From an uncultured Chromatiaceae bacterium (GTDB taxonomy: Bacteria > Pseudomonadota > Gammaproteobacteria > Tenderiales > Tenderiaceae): DNA of 59,061 nt. Shown one piece after another: positions 9,858 through 19,872 of the stretch (position 1 is the stretch's first letter; every line of letters starts with the position of its first letter). The translations under genes were made by a program, and so were the position numbers. Where the stretch lies: the NCBI GenBank assembly GCA_947259785.1, contig CAMYNQ010000004.1:1-59061 (forward strand), written 5' to 3'. Under the pieces are notes generated by a model. The model was not told the origin of the DNA. It worked only from the letters and a program-made list of their open reading frames with translations, and searched no databases.

Positions 9858-11174
9858 TTGAAGTTATTGGTTCAACTATTTCGAATTTTATGCGTCAGCA
9901 TGCTGCTTAGTGGCATGGCGCGAGCCGGCCTGACGATTGATATCACTCAGGGTGTTGATGGTGCCCTGCCGATTGCTGTAGTGCCATTCGGTTGGCAGGG
10001 TCCGGCCATGAATCCACCTCAGGATATTGCTGAGATCATTAGTGGCGATCTACGCCGCAGTGGTCTGTTTGCGCCATTATCAAGAAAAGATATGTTGTCG
10101 CGGCCACAGGACGGTACTCAGATCAACTATCGTGACTGGCGTCTGTTGGGCACATCCAGTCTGGTGATTGGGCGAATGACGGCAGTGGCTGATCAGTACA
10201 AAATTCAGTTTCAGTTGTTCGATGTCAATCGTGAAACGCAGTTGGTCGGTTATAGTTTTTCAGTGTCGGAAAAAGAGTTGCGTCGCATTGCCCATCAGAT
10301 CAGTGACATTATTTATGAAACCTTGACGGGCGATAAGGGGGCTTTTAATACTCGTATGGCCTACATCACCTCTAAGGTGTGGCGCAGCAATAACGTGCGT
10401 TATTATGCCCTTCATGTCGCTGACGTCGATGGCCATAATCCGCAGTTGGTGATTCGTTCACGCCATCCGATCATGTCGCCATCATGGTCACCGGACGGTC
10501 GCAAACTTGCTTATGTCTCATTTGAGAATCGTCGCTCCATGATTTTTATTCAGGATGTCTTTACTGCCGAGCGGCGTAAGGTGGCTGGGTTTAAGGGAAT
10601 AAATGGTGCGCCTGCGTGGTCGCCGGATGGCACCCGTTTGGCGATGTCTTTATCAAAAGATGGTAATTCCGAGTTGTATGTGATGCATGTGGCTAGTGGT
10701 AAGTTGCAGCGTTTGACCAATCATCGCGCCATTGATACTGAGCCTAGCTGGTCGCCGAACGGCCAAAATATAGCCTTTACTTCAGACCGTGGCGGTAAGC
10801 CACAGATTTATCAGGTTTCGTCACATGGTGGTAAACCCAAGCGTTTAACTTTTGAAGGCCGCTATAACGCCAAACCAACCTATTCACCGGATGGCAAACG
10901 GATTGCCATGGTAAACGGTGAAAATGGTCATTTTCGCATCGCTGTACTTGAATTAGAGAGCGGTTTCGTGCAAATTCTAACCAAAAGTCGCCTGGATGAG
11001 TCGCCTAGCTTTGCGCCCAATGGTAGTATGATCATCTACGCGACAGAGTATTTAAACAGAGGGGTGCTGGCGGCGGTTTCGGTGGATGGCCGTGTACAGC
11101 AACGCATCGCCCTAGATGAAGATGGCGATGCGCGTGAACCCGTTTGGGGTCCTTTTTTAACTATAAATAAATAA
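9858..11174 (+). CDS. tolB: Tol-Pal system beta-propeller protein TolB
   Basis: Repeated WSPDGxxLAY / [10 protein letters not shown] propeller blades; TTG start. Confidence 0.96.
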   Translation: MKLLVQLFRILCVSMLLSGMARAGLTIDITQGVDGALPIAVVPFGWQGPAMNPPQDIAEIISGDLRRSGLFAPLSRKDMLSRPQDGTQINYRDWRLLGTSSLVIGRMTAVADQYKIQFQLFDVNRETQLVGYSFSVSEKELRRIAHQISDIIYETLTGDKGAFNTRMAYITSKVWRSNNVRYYALHVADVDGHNPQLVIRSRHPIMSPSWSPDGRKLAYVSFENRRSMIFIQDVFTAERRKVAGFKGINGAPAWSPDGTRLAMSLSKDGNSELYVMHVASGKLQRLTNHRAIDTEPSWSPNGQNIAFTSDRGGKPQIYQVSSHGGKPKRLTFEGRYNAKPTYSPDGKRIAMVNGENGHFRIAVLELESGFVQILTKSRLDESPSFAPNGSMIIYATEYLNRGVLAAVSVDGRVQQRIALDEDGDAREPVWGPFLTINK

Positions 11175-11190
11175 TGTGAGGAGTAAGCGA

Positions 11191-11760
11191 ATGAACGCTT
11201 TGACGAGAACCTTGGCTGTATTGTTGCCCGTAGCGATGTTGTGGGGTTGTTCAACCACACCAAGCACTATGGACGCTGATGCAACAGCTGGTGGTGATGC
11301 TGCCATGACAACTACCGGTGGAATGGCGGATTCCGGCATGGGGGGTTCCGACATGGGCAGTGGTGTTGAGGTAGGTGGTGTTGAGGGCGATGGCGCATTT
11401 GTTGGAGACCCGTTGACTGACCCTAACAGCATGCTAGCCAAGCGTACCGTTTACTTCGATTTTGATAAGAGTGAAATCAAATTGGAAGCACGCGACATCA
11501 TTGAGGCGCATGCCCGTTACCTGAGTGCTAATCCTTCTGTGCGCATCGTTGTTGAGGGCCACTGTGACGAGCGAGGTACCCGTGAATATAATCTGAGTTT
11601 GGGTGAGCGTCGCGCTAAGGCCGTTCAGCAGGTGATGTCTTTGCTGGGTGTGTCAAGTTCACAGCTTGAATTGGTTAGCTATGGTGAAGAGCGTCCTGCT
11701 GTCATGGGACATGATGAAGATGCATGGGCCATGAATCGCCGTGTTGAGTTCCTCTACTAG
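11191..11760 (+). CDS. pal: peptidoglycan-associated lipoprotein Pal
   Basis: Lipobox LLPVAMLWGCS; OmpA-C motif VYFDFDKSEI..VEGHCDERGTREYNLSLGERRA; ATG at 11191 with RBS gtgaggagt. Confidence 0.96.
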   Translation: MNALTRTLAVLLPVAMLWGCSTTPSTMDADATAGGDAAMTTTGGMADSGMGGSDMGSGVEVGGVEGDGAFVGDPLTDPNSMLAKRTVYFDFDKSEIKLEARDIIEAHARYLSANPSVRIVVEGHCDERGTREYNLSLGERRAKAVQQVMSLLGVSSSQLELVSYGEERPAVMGHDEDAWAMNRRVEFLY

Positions 11761-11780
11761 GAATTAATTGGGATTAATTG

Positions 11781-12698
11781 ATGTTAAAGCGTTCCAGATG
11801 GACCTGGATGGGGGTGGTAGTTGTCGGTTTGGCAACTGCCGCCCCTTTAGCCATTCAGGCACAAGAATATTTACCGCCGGTGATTGATCGTTCTAGTGGT
11901 GTACTGCAGTCGCGTCCCACAGCACAACAGCCTGCGGCTGCTCCCAGGGCTGTGGTTTCTCTTGAAGAACGCGTTAAACGCCTAGAGCGGTTGTTGGATA
12001 ACGAGGCGCTGGTGGATATGTTGATGCGCATGGATAGCATGCAGACGGAAGGTCAGGAGAGGCAGGGTGAGGTAGAAAGCCTGGGTCATGCCATCGAAAG
12101 TATTAAGCAGCGTCAACGGGATCTTTATCTGGATATGGATAGGCGTCTGCGCCAGTTGGAATTGTCTGCCAGTAAACCTGCAGCGACTACCTCACCAGCA
12201 AACAGTATTGTCCCTGTTCCAGGGGTAACGGGTATTTCCGGGGCAGCGGCTGTCGTATCTACGATGACACCTAGCGCCGCTTCTGCAGCAGTGCCTGTCG
12301 CTGCTGATCCAGCCGCAGAGCGTGATACTTATCAAGCGGCCTTTAATCTGCTGAAGGCCGGTCAATATGAAAAAGCGATTGGCGCATTTCAGTCATTTCT
12401 GGCCAGCTACCCCAGTGGTAATTTCACTGATAATGCCCAGTATTGGTTGGGTGAGGCTAATTATGTCACGCGTCGGTTTGAAGTGGCGGAGCGGGAATTT
12501 CGCAAGGTACTGGAGCGGCACCCGGATAGCAGTAAGTCAGCCGATGCAATGCTGAAACTGGGTTACACCTATTATGAGTTGAGCAACTGGGAGTCGGCGC
12601 GTAAAACGCTTGAAAATGTGATTACCCGCTTTCCAAATACCACGGTCGGACGTTTGGCGGAAAACCGCTTGCAGAAGATGCGTCTAGAAGGCCGATAG
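11781..12698 (+). CDS. cpoB: cell division coordinator CpoB / YbgF
   Basis: Coiled-coil N-terminus and TPR C-terminus YQAAFNLLKAGQYEKAIGAFQSFLASYP; position after pal. Confidence 0.93.
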   Translation: MLKRSRWTWMGVVVVGLATAAPLAIQAQEYLPPVIDRSSGVLQSRPTAQQPAAAPRAVVSLEERVKRLERLLDNEALVDMLMRMDSMQTEGQERQGEVESLGHAIESIKQRQRDLYLDMDRRLRQLELSASKPAATTSPANSIVPVPGVTGISGAAAVVSTMTPSAASAAVPVAADPAAERDTYQAAFNLLKAGQYEKAIGAFQSFLASYPSGNFTDNAQYWLGEANYVTRRFEVAEREFRKVLERHPDSSKSADAMLKLGYTYYELSNWESARKTLENVITRFPNTTVGRLAENRLQKMRLEGR

Positions 12699-12713
12699 CC
12701 CTAGGTTCAAGTA

Positions 12714-13385
12714 GTGACTGAATTAGAAAATGCCTCGCCGCAGCAGGCCAAGCTGCGAATTACAGAAATCTTTTTTTCTCTCCAGGGTGAAGCGCGGACA
12801 GTTGGTTTTCCGACGGTGTTTGTGCGCCTGACCGGTTGTCCGTTGCGTTGTAGTTATTGCGATACAACCTATGCCTATCAAGGCGGTGAGTGGCAGACAA
12901 TCGATGAGGTTATTGAGCAGGTGGGGCAGTACGAAACCCGCTATGTTTGTGTGACAGGTGGCGAGCCATTGGCCCAAGCCGATTGTTTGCCTCTGTTAAG
13001 ACGCTTGTGTGATGAGGGCTATAAGGTTTCGCTGGAGACTAGCGGTGCGCTTGATGTCAGTCAGGTCGATGCCCGGGTTTCCAAGGTGGTAGACCTGAAG
13101 ACACCTGCCTCTGGTGAGCAGGGTCGCAATCTGTTGCAGAACCTGGAATACATGGGTGCGAATGATCAACTCAAGTTTGTTATTTGTGATCGCAATGATT
13201 ATATGTGGGCGCAGGAGATGATTATCCGCTCCGAGCTGGCTGAGCGCTGTGAGATTCTGATGTCACCTTCTTATGGCCAGCAGGATGCCAAGCAACTGGC
13301 TGACTGGATAGTGGAAGACCGCTTGCCAGTGAGATATCAGTTGCAGCTTCACAAGGTTCTCTGGGGCGATGAGCCAGGCCGCTAA
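12714..13385 (+). CDS. queE: 7-carboxy-7-deazaguanine synthase QueE
   Basis: Radical SAM motif [15 protein letters not shown] (CxxxCxxC); [12 protein letters not shown] start. Confidence 0.95.
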   Translation: MTELENASPQQAKLRITEIFFSLQGEARTVGFPTVFVRLTGCPLRCSYCDTTYAYQGGEWQTIDEVIEQVGQYETRYVCVTGGEPLAQADCLPLLRRLCDEGYKVSLETSGALDVSQVDARVSKVVDLKTPASGEQGRNLLQNLEYMGANDQLKFVICDRNDYMWAQEMIIRSELAERCEILMSPSYGQQDAKQLADWIVEDRLPVRYQLQLHKVLWGDEPGR

Positions 13386-14064
13386 ACAACGCAGGGCCAT
13401 CATCCTGGTATCAGGTGGGCTGGACTCAGCAACTTGTTTGGCGATTGCCAAAAGCCAGGGTTATGATTGCTACGCACTTAGCTTTGATTATGGTCAACGT
13501 CATCAGGCCGAGTTAGAGGCTGCCGAAAAAATTTCAAGGGTGCTTGGTGCTAAGGCGCATAAAGTCATCAAGTTGGGCCTGGGTGATATTGGTGGTTCTG
13601 CCCTGACCGATGCTGCTATTGATGTACCTACTTCTCCGACTGAAGGTATTCCTGTTACCTACGTGCCTGCTCGCAATACTGTGTTTCTTTCCTTGGCGTT
13701 GGGCTGGGCAGAGGTATTAGAGGCCTACGACATCTTTATTGGTGTTAACGCCGTCGACTATTCCGGGTATCCCGATTGTCGACCCGAGTTTATTCAGGCC
13801 TTTGAGAGCATGGCTAATCTGGCCACCAAGGCTGGAGTAGAGGGTAAGCATTTTTCGATTCATACCCCGTTGATTGATTTGAGCAAGGCCGACATCATCC
13901 AGCAAGGGGTGGCACTAGGCGTCGATTATAGTCAGACGGTCTCCTGTTATTCTGCCGATGACGATGGTCGTGCTTGCGGTGTGTGTGATTCCTGTCGCCT
14001 GCGTGCGGCTGGTTTTGACGCGGCTGCTATTCCTGATCCAACCCTCTACGTTGACCAAGGCTGA
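13369..14064 (+). CDS. queC: 7-cyano-7-deazaguanine synthase QueC
   Basis: [19 protein letters not shown]-loop; [15 protein letters not shown]-terminal CxxC zinc motif. Confidence 0.96.
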   Translation: MSQAAKQRRAIILVSGGLDSATCLAIAKSQGYDCYALSFDYGQRHQAELEAAEKISRVLGAKAHKVIKLGLGDIGGSALTDAAIDVPTSPTEGIPVTYVPARNTVFLSLALGWAEVLEAYDIFIGVNAVDYSGYPDCRPEFIQAFESMANLATKAGVEGKHFSIHTPLIDLSKADIIQQGVALGVDYSQTVSCYSADDDGRACGVCDSCRLRAAGFDAAAIPDPTLYVDQG

Positions 14065-14187
14065 TTTGGTCTTAAGCTAAATCTCTGATTTGTCATGGTG
14101 ACAGATAAATTTCATCAAAGTGATTGAAAAACATCGTATTTGGGGCTGGTATTGGTCAAATCTTTAGGCTAGAATACGCCCTCTTTC

Positions 14188-14263
14188 GGGCCGTTAGCTC
14201 AGTTGGTAGAGCAGTGGACTTTTAATCCATTGGTCCCGCGTTCGAGTCGCGGACGGCCCACCA
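14188..14263 (+). tRNA. tRNA-Lys(TTT)
   Basis: 76-nt cloverleaf with acceptor GGGCCGT/ACGGCCC, anticodon loop CTTTTAA, T-loop TTCGAGT, encoded CCA. Confidence 0.96.
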
Positions 14264-14270
14264 TATATAG

Positions 14271-14307
14271 AAAAGCCGGGTAGCTGTTTAGCTCCCGGCT
14301 TTTTTTA
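14271..14307 (+). terminator. Rho-independent terminator after tRNA-Lys
   Basis: aaaagccggg-tagctgtttagct-cccggcttttttt. Confidence 0.85.
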
Positions 14308-14320
14308 TAATCTGGAATTT

Positions 14321-14788
14321 TTAATGCTGGTGCCCGCCACCATGCTCCATTTTTTCTTCGCCGTCCTTTACTTCTGCCATTAGCGATAGTTTGTCACCAT
14401 TGTCGAAATCGAAGTTCAAGTGAACGCTATCGCCCACTGCAATGGCATGAATTGGCTTGATCAACATTAGGTGATAGCTGCCAGGTTTCAGTGTCAGTTG
14501 TTGGTGGCTTTCCAGGCTTAAAGGTTCAATCTTCTTCATGTGCATCATGCCATCATGCATAACAGTGCGGTGTACTTCCACTTTGTTGAATTGTGGGCTG
14601 TTGACGCTGTTGAGAGTGATGGTTTTCTGACTATGGTTGGTCAGTGTCATGTAACCAGCCATGACCTTGGCCGAAGGTGGAGCACTACGTACCCAGGGAT
14701 CGCTAATTTCAATGGTCGTCTCTGCATAGGCAACAGAAAGTGTAACCAAGCAAAGGCCTAAAGCGGTGTGAACAAGTTTACTAAGCAT
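14321..14788 (-). CDS. copper chaperone PCu(A)C
   Basis: DPWVRSAPPSAKVMAGYMTLTNHS; H/M copper motif; C-terminal HGGGHQH; adjacent to SCO1-like gene. Confidence 0.9.
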   Translation of the reverse strand: MLSKLVHTALGLCLVTLSVAYAETTIEISDPWVRSAPPSAKVMAGYMTLTNHSQKTITLNSVNSPQFNKVEVHRTVMHDGMMHMKKIEPLSLESHQQLTLKPGSYHLMLIKPIHAIAVGDSVHLNFDFDNGDKLSLMAEVKDGEEKMEHGGGHQH

Positions 14789-14790
14789 AA

Positions 14791-15417
14791 TTAGTTTCCG
14801 TAGTGATTACTGAGTTTGATGATGGCGTCTGCGACCTTGTCGACACTATGCGGCGGTAGGATGTGGGCGCGAAGCCGTGCCTGTGGATCAATCACAAGAA
14901 TGGCGGCGTAATGATTAACGAGATAGTCGTCGCCAGAAGTGTCACCGTCGAAGTCATAAATTACCCCCGTTGCTTGACTGAGCTTGTCGATCTCATTTTT
15001 ATCACCGTTTAGGGCGATAAACTCGGGGTTATAAAAATCCATGTAGTCTTTTAGCTTTTCGCTGGTGTCGCGTTTTGGGTCGAGTGAGACGAAGAGATAG
15101 CGAATATCCTGCTGTGGTAGGCGTTTTGCTACCTGTTTCATAGTCATTAGTGTTGTCGGGCAAATATCTGGGCAATTGGTAAAACCAAAAAACATTAGGT
15201 TCCAACTTCCTTTTAACTTGCTCATTGGGAAGGCTTGTTTATGTTGGTCTACAAGGGTAACTGCAGGCAGAGGAATGGCCGGTGACATTACCGGAATACC
15301 TTTGCTGCTTTCGAATTCAAACGGTGCCGGTTCAGTTTGCTGCAGCAAGAATGTAGTCAAAATTGCAACAAATAGTAGTGTTATAGAGATTAGTGGTGTT
15401 TTAAATTTTTTAATCAT
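14791..15417 (-). CDS. SCO1/SenC family copper chaperone
   Basis: FFGFTNCPDICPTTLMTMKQV (CxxxC); LFVSLDPKRDTSEKLKDYM; distal His VNHYAAILVIDP. Confidence 0.93.
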   Translation of the reverse strand: MIKKFKTPLISITLLFVAILTTFLLQQTEPAPFEFESSKGIPVMSPAIPLPAVTLVDQHKQAFPMSKLKGSWNLMFFGFTNCPDICPTTLMTMKQVAKRLPQQDIRYLFVSLDPKRDTSEKLKDYMDFYNPEFIALNGDKNEIDKLSQATGVIYDFDGDTSGDDYLVNHYAAILVIDPQARLRAHILPPHSVDKVADAIIKLSNHYGN

Positions 15418-15676
15418 GCGGCGAGTGTATCACGCAGTAATTTAGCGCCCAATATTCATATGACTACTGATTTGTGGGATTTATGAAGAAAAAGTTTTAT
15501 TTTTTTGCTTTGGTGCCGTAATACTAGTGATTTTTTTAAAAATGAGTGGTAAAAGAGTATTTGCGGATTGGGTTTGTTTAGTGGGGCTGTGTTTTTGGCG
15601 CAAATCCTTTTGATTATGGAAAATCAGACTTATAAAATGCTTAACCTTCGACAACCTTAAGGGGCGAAACGGAATC

Positions 15677-16180
15677 ATGAAAAAAACGGTAAAAAAGAAA
15701 GCAGTGGCCAAGAAAAAAGTAGCGACTAAAAAGGCAGTTGCCAAAAAGAAAGTAACAACTAAAAAGGCAGTTGCCAAAAAGAAGGTAACAGCTAAAAAAG
15801 CAGTTACTAAAAAGAAAGTTGTAAAGAAAAAAGCAGCCGCTGCTGCTCCAGCAGTCAAACCGCTGGTAAAAGCCAAAAAGGCCTACACTAAGACAGAACT
15901 GCTAACCACTATTGCTGATCGTTCTGGTGTTGCCAAAAAAGACGTAGGTGCTGTGCTCGATAGTCTGGGTGATGTTATTGAAGCGCACGTCAAGAAAGGT
16001 GCGGTTGGTTCATTTAATCTGCCAGGTCTGCTGAAAGTTAAAACCATTCGTAAGCCTGCTACCAAGGCGCGTAAAGGCATTAATCCGTTTAGTGGTGAAG
16101 AGACTGTATTTAAGGCCAAACCAGCTCGTACAGTGGTTAAGGTGCTGCCATTGAAGAAGCTAAAAGACATGGTTGTGTAA
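15677..16180 (+). CDS. HU-family DNA-binding protein with histone H1-like Lys/Ala-rich N-terminal tail
   Basis: About 60-aa KKAVAKKKV-type tail followed by HU/IHF-like domain (YTKTELLTTIADRSGVAKKDVGAVLDSLGDVIEAHVKKGAVGSFNLPGLLKVKTIRKPATKARKGINPFSGE). Confidence 0.85.
   Translation: MKKTVKKKAVAKKKVATKKAVAKKKVTTKKAVAKKKVTAKKAVTKKKVVKKKAAAAAPAVKPLVKAKKAYTKTELLTTIADRSGVAKKDVGAVLDSLGDVIEAHVKKGAVGSFNLPGLLKVKTIRKPATKARKGINPFSGEETVFKAKPARTVVKVLPLKKLKDMVV
15701..15832 (+). repeat. four 33-bp (11-aa) repeats AV(A/T)KKKVxxKK in the tail of the HU-like protein
   Basis: AVAKKKVATKK / AVAKKKVTTKK / AVAKKKVTAKK / AVTKKKVVKKK. Confidence 0.9.
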
Positions 16181-16204
16181 AACACTAACTCATTGAGTTT
16201 TATT

Positions 16205-16232
16205 AAAAGCCCGGCTATATGCCGGGCTTTTT
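16205..16232 (+). terminator. Rho-independent terminator
   Basis: aaaagcccggc-tatat-gccgggcttttt. Confidence 0.85.
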
Positions 16233-16318
16233 GTCGTCAGTAACTAGGGTTTCAGGCGCGGCTGAATAACGGGCATGCGTTGCTTAAGTGTTGTTGCAGG
16301 GCGTTGCAGGCGTTCATC

Positions 16319-18211
16319 TTAGATGGCGCTGAATGCCAGTACCTGTTTTAGATAATTTCTGGTTTCCTTAAATGGGATATTTTCAATCCAGCGGTCAGCT
16401 GATATATGCTCGTCTTTCGGCTGCCAGCTTTTTACCCGTTGACTACCAGCATTGTATGCAGCTGTTGCCAGCACAGTGTTGTCGTCAAAACGATTCATGA
16501 CTTTTCGCAGATAGCTGATGCCGAAGCGGATGTTGGTATCGACATCAAGTAGTTGCAGTTTGCTTTTTAGGCGGGTGTTGAGGTCGCGTGCAATCAGGCG
16601 GCCAGTGCTGGGCATAATCTGCATTAACCCCATTGCCCCGACGGGCGAGCGGGCATCAGAGGCAAAGGCACTCTCCTGTCTGACTACGGCATAGGCCCAG
16701 GATGGATCGATCTTTTGTTTGCTGGCGTTGCTGTTGATCTGTTTGAGGTGAGCAGTGGGGAAGCGTATTTCGAGGTCGTCCAGGTAACGGGCTTGACCAA
16801 GGCTGTGAATGGCTCGGGCATGCCAGCCCCAGTCATGGACGATCTTAGCAACTTTCTGACGCTGGCTAGCATCCATGTCTTTGATGCTGGCATACCATTC
16901 ACGGTTGGCATTGAGAGAGTCATCTAGCAGAAAGAATTCACGGGCTCGGATCATGCCGGGCAGGTTTTCAATTTCGGCGAGTTCTTCGTTATTGAACTGT
17001 AATGGCCGGTTTTCAAAACTATATTCAGCTTCAATTCGATCCGCGGCCATAAAACCATAATAGTCGCGTGACTTGGCCAGCTCGGCATAGATTAATTGGG
17101 CTCTGCCGGGTTTGCCGGTTTGTTCGAGGGCGCGCGCTAGCCAGTAGCGCCAGCGTAATGACTGTTGTTCTTCCTGCGGCAGCTGATAAAACCAGAAAAT
17201 AGCATCGTCCCAGTTATTCTGGTTGATGGCGCTGAGTATGCGCCATTCACGCACCTTTTTATCATCACCATCAACATTGTTGAGCCATTGAACAGCATCA
17301 GGTATTTGCTTGCGGGCCAAGCTTATGGCGATGTGGTTTTCGGTCTTGTTGAAGAGGGTTTCGGAGAAGCTAAAGTCCATTACCAATTTGTCCCACATCC
17401 GAGCCGCCTTAGATGGGTTTTTTCTCGCCATACGGCGTACACCGTGGGCGAGTATAGTTTGGACAACAGCAATGTCTTGTTCCAGGCGTGGGTGATTGAG
17501 GAGCTTTTCTGGATGGCGGTGGATGTCTCGCCAAACTTCGGACCACTGCTGCTGCTGTTTGTTAAGAAAGCGCTCCAGAAAACGTGCCAAATAAACCTGG
17601 CCATTGCTCAGGGCTAGCACAGTACGCTGCCAGGCCAGTTCAGATGTTAAGTGCCCAGCATCCTGCCAAGCCTTGAACAATGGGTCACAAGCCTTGGGTT
17701 GTGATTTACCAACCAGCCAGAGTTTTTCCAGACCCTCGAAGGCCGCTGTCTTGTTGCTGTTTTTATATAAGCCGCGGCGATAATAGCACTCCAGTTCGGT
17801 GTTTGAAGTGGGGCTGAAGTTGTCCACCAATAGCGGCCACTTGCCCTGTTTGGCAAGCTGTTTTAACCAGTTGGTTTTTAATCGCGCACTTGGGGCTAAA
17901 TCGCTGTTGCGCTGTAAGAAATCGGTAATTCTTTCAGCACTGACGGTCTTCAGGTTGCGATTGAGATTCCAATATTCAAGGTATGGATAGAGCGGGTAGT
18001 CTGTCAGTCCTTTGGACAGTTTTTTGAGCTGTCTGACGTTGCCTTGTCGTAAGGCATTGCGAGCCGCAAGGAAGTCAGCTCTCTGGCTGATAAGTTGTGT
18101 TGATGAGGGTTGGCTTGCTAAGGTGATTGCCGTGCTCGTATTGGCATAGGCTGATGGCATTAACAGCAGTAGGCAGCAGAGTAGTGTTGCTGGTTTTAGA
18201 GATACCTTCAT
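16319..18211 (-). CDS. slt: soluble lytic murein transglycosylase
   Basis: Signal peptide; C-terminal SLT motif RQESAFASDARSPVGAMGLMQIMPSTG; AYNAGSQRV. Confidence 0.93.
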   Translation of the reverse strand: MKVSLKPATLLCCLLLLMPSAYANTSTAITLASQPSSTQLISQRADFLAARNALRQGNVRQLKKLSKGLTDYPLYPYLEYWNLNRNLKTVSAERITDFLQRNSDLAPSARLKTNWLKQLAKQGKWPLLVDNFSPTSNTELECYYRRGLYKNSNKTAAFEGLEKLWLVGKSQPKACDPLFKAWQDAGHLTSELAWQRTVLALSNGQVYLARFLERFLNKQQQQWSEVWRDIHRHPEKLLNHPRLEQDIAVVQTILAHGVRRMARKNPSKAARMWDKLVMDFSFSETLFNKTENHIAISLARKQIPDAVQWLNNVDGDDKKVREWRILSAINQNNWDDAIFWFYQLPQEEQQSLRWRYWLARALEQTGKPGRAQLIYAELAKSRDYYGFMAADRIEAEYSFENRPLQFNNEELAEIENLPGMIRAREFFLLDDSLNANREWYASIKDMDASQRQKVAKIVHDWGWHARAIHSLGQARYLDDLEIRFPTAHLKQINSNASKQKIDPSWAYAVVRQESAFASDARSPVGAMGLMQIMPSTGRLIARDLNTRLKSKLQLLDVDTNIRFGISYLRKVMNRFDDNTVLATAAYNAGSQRVKSWQPKDEHISADRWIENIPFKETRNYLKQVLAFSAI

Positions 18212-18247
18212 ATCGTCCGTTCTGACTTTTCCTGTGTGTGTTTTATT

Positions 18248-19237
18248 ATGAACATTTTAATCAATAGCAAGCAGTCTCAACAACAAAGCAGGCAGTTTAG
18301 AGTCGCCGTCAGCGCCTGCCTACTTGGCCAGCGGGTGCGCTATGACGGTAATCAAAAACAGCATGCCTTTGTTTGTAGGCAATTGCAAAAATGGATTGAC
18401 CTGGAAGCGATTTGTCCAGAGGTCGAGATTGGTATGGGCGTACCCCGGCCGCCCATTCAACTGCGGCAAATGGCAGGGCATATTAAGGCCGTTGATGTTG
18501 AGCAAGCCGGCCTGGATGTTACGCAACAACTAAATCGTTTTGGGCGCATGACAGCACAGCAACTGTCTGCAATTGATGGTTATATTTTCAAGGCGCGTTC
18601 ACCGAGCTGTGGTGTAACAAGCACGCCAGTCAAACTCAGCGACGGCAGTAATAAAAAAGGAGCGGGTCTGTTTGCTGCGCAAATTATCAAGCAACTGCCG
18701 TTGTTGCCTGTGGTGGAGGAGAGCAAACTGGAAAGCTTTTCTCAGCAGATCAATTTTTTACAAAGGATTAGTGCTTACCAGGGGTGGCGCAGCTTTGCTA
18801 ATCAAGGCCCGAGCTGGTCCGACTTGAGGCAGTTTCATCAAAGCAATAGATTTAATTTGATGGCTCATGGCATTGAGGGCTTGCGTTGCTTAAATTCATG
18901 GCTGGTTGAACATGGCAAGAACGGGCGTATTTCCAAGTCACATCTGCAAACCTATGGTCAACAGTACATGGCCCAATTTGTTAGGCAGGCAAGCAGGCGC
19001 CGACATCAGCAGGTGTTGCGTCGTGTTGCCCAGCTGTTACGTCCCGCTATTAGCGATAAGCAATATGACAGCTTGGTTAAGGCTATTGATCAGTTTCAAC
19101 ATGCTGAGTTGTCTTTATATGGTGTTATTTCAATGCTGAACAAGCGCCAGGCCAGTGCCTGTTTAGCTGAGCTTGAAGCGCAAACCTATCTTGATCTGGA
19201 CGCCGAGATGTGGCGCTGGGCCTATAAAAAACAATAA
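18248..19237 (+). CDS. DUF523 and DUF1722 domain protein (TudS/YbgA-like)
   Basis: DUF523 Cys motifs SACLLGQRVRYDG, CPEVEIGMGVPRPPIQL, FKARSPSCGV; C-terminal DUF1722 region. Confidence 0.85.
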   Translation: MNILINSKQSQQQSRQFRVAVSACLLGQRVRYDGNQKQHAFVCRQLQKWIDLEAICPEVEIGMGVPRPPIQLRQMAGHIKAVDVEQAGLDVTQQLNRFGRMTAQQLSAIDGYIFKARSPSCGVTSTPVKLSDGSNKKGAGLFAAQIIKQLPLLPVVEESKLESFSQQINFLQRISAYQGWRSFANQGPSWSDLRQFHQSNRFNLMAHGIEGLRCLNSWLVEHGKNGRISKSHLQTYGQQYMAQFVRQASRRRHQQVLRRVAQLLRPAISDKQYDSLVKAIDQFQHAELSLYGVISMLNKRQASACLAELEAQTYLDLDAEMWRWAYKKQ

Positions 19238-19387
19238 TTTTGCATTTTCAGAGACGAAACTGTCGCTATTTCAGAATAGTAGTTGTTTCTGATATTATAT
19301 GGGGCGGTAGCTAGGGTAATGGATGACCCAGGCCGGCATAAGCCGGTGTGTTCATAACAATCGTAATCATGAGCATAGGGTCGATAA

Positions 19388-19864
19388 GTGCACGAAATAA
19401 ATTATGGCAAGCCATGCCTGAATGGCACAGAGCGGCGTAGAGATAGCGAGCGGCGCACTCACTCCTTTATTACCCTATTATACGCCTTGCATGGTCGGCG
19501 CAGTCTCGGGCGCCGTGATGATGACCAGGGCAAGCGCTTTTTTGATCGCCATGAGCCGAAGTTTTTATTCGTTAGCCTGGGTATTTTTGTGCTCTGTGGC
19601 GTTGACGCCCTGTTTACCCTTAGCCTGATCGATGCCGGGATTGCGACCGAAGCCAATCCGGTTATGCGCTGGCTGATGGAAGAGGGTATTCACCTCTTTT
19701 GGTTCTGCAAGCTGACCATGACCACGTTGTCATTATTTATTTTATTGGCGCTAAAGAATTTTTATTTCATGCGCCGTGTCAAGGTCAGCCATTTACTCTA
19801 TGGCACCTTGGTTATGTATGCAGTATTGATCAAGTATGAACTATGGCTGTTTGGCCTTGCCTAG
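19388..19864 (+). CDS. DUF5658-like membrane protein
   Basis: Arg-rich N-terminus (TERRRDSERRTHS), then three TM-like segments with DALFTLSLIDAGIATEANPVMRWLME. Confidence 0.65.
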   Translation: MHEINYGKPCLNGTERRRDSERRTHSFITLLYALHGRRSLGRRDDDQGKRFFDRHEPKFLFVSLGIFVLCGVDALFTLSLIDAGIATEANPVMRWLMEEGIHLFWFCKLTMTTLSLFILLALKNFYFMRRVKVSHLLYGTLVMYAVLIKYELWLFGLA

Positions 19865-19872
19865 ACCAGTAT

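Noticed and set aside
15701-15832. Short tandem repeats considered as a CRISPR-like array
   Set aside because: 33-bp units are contiguous, in frame and without spacers; they encode the Lys-rich tail.
19290-19387. Possible c-di-GMP (GEMM) riboswitch upstream of the DUF5658-like gene
   Set aside because: Only two short hairpins are visible; the conserved GEMM core and tetraloop-receptor arrangement could not be matched by eye.
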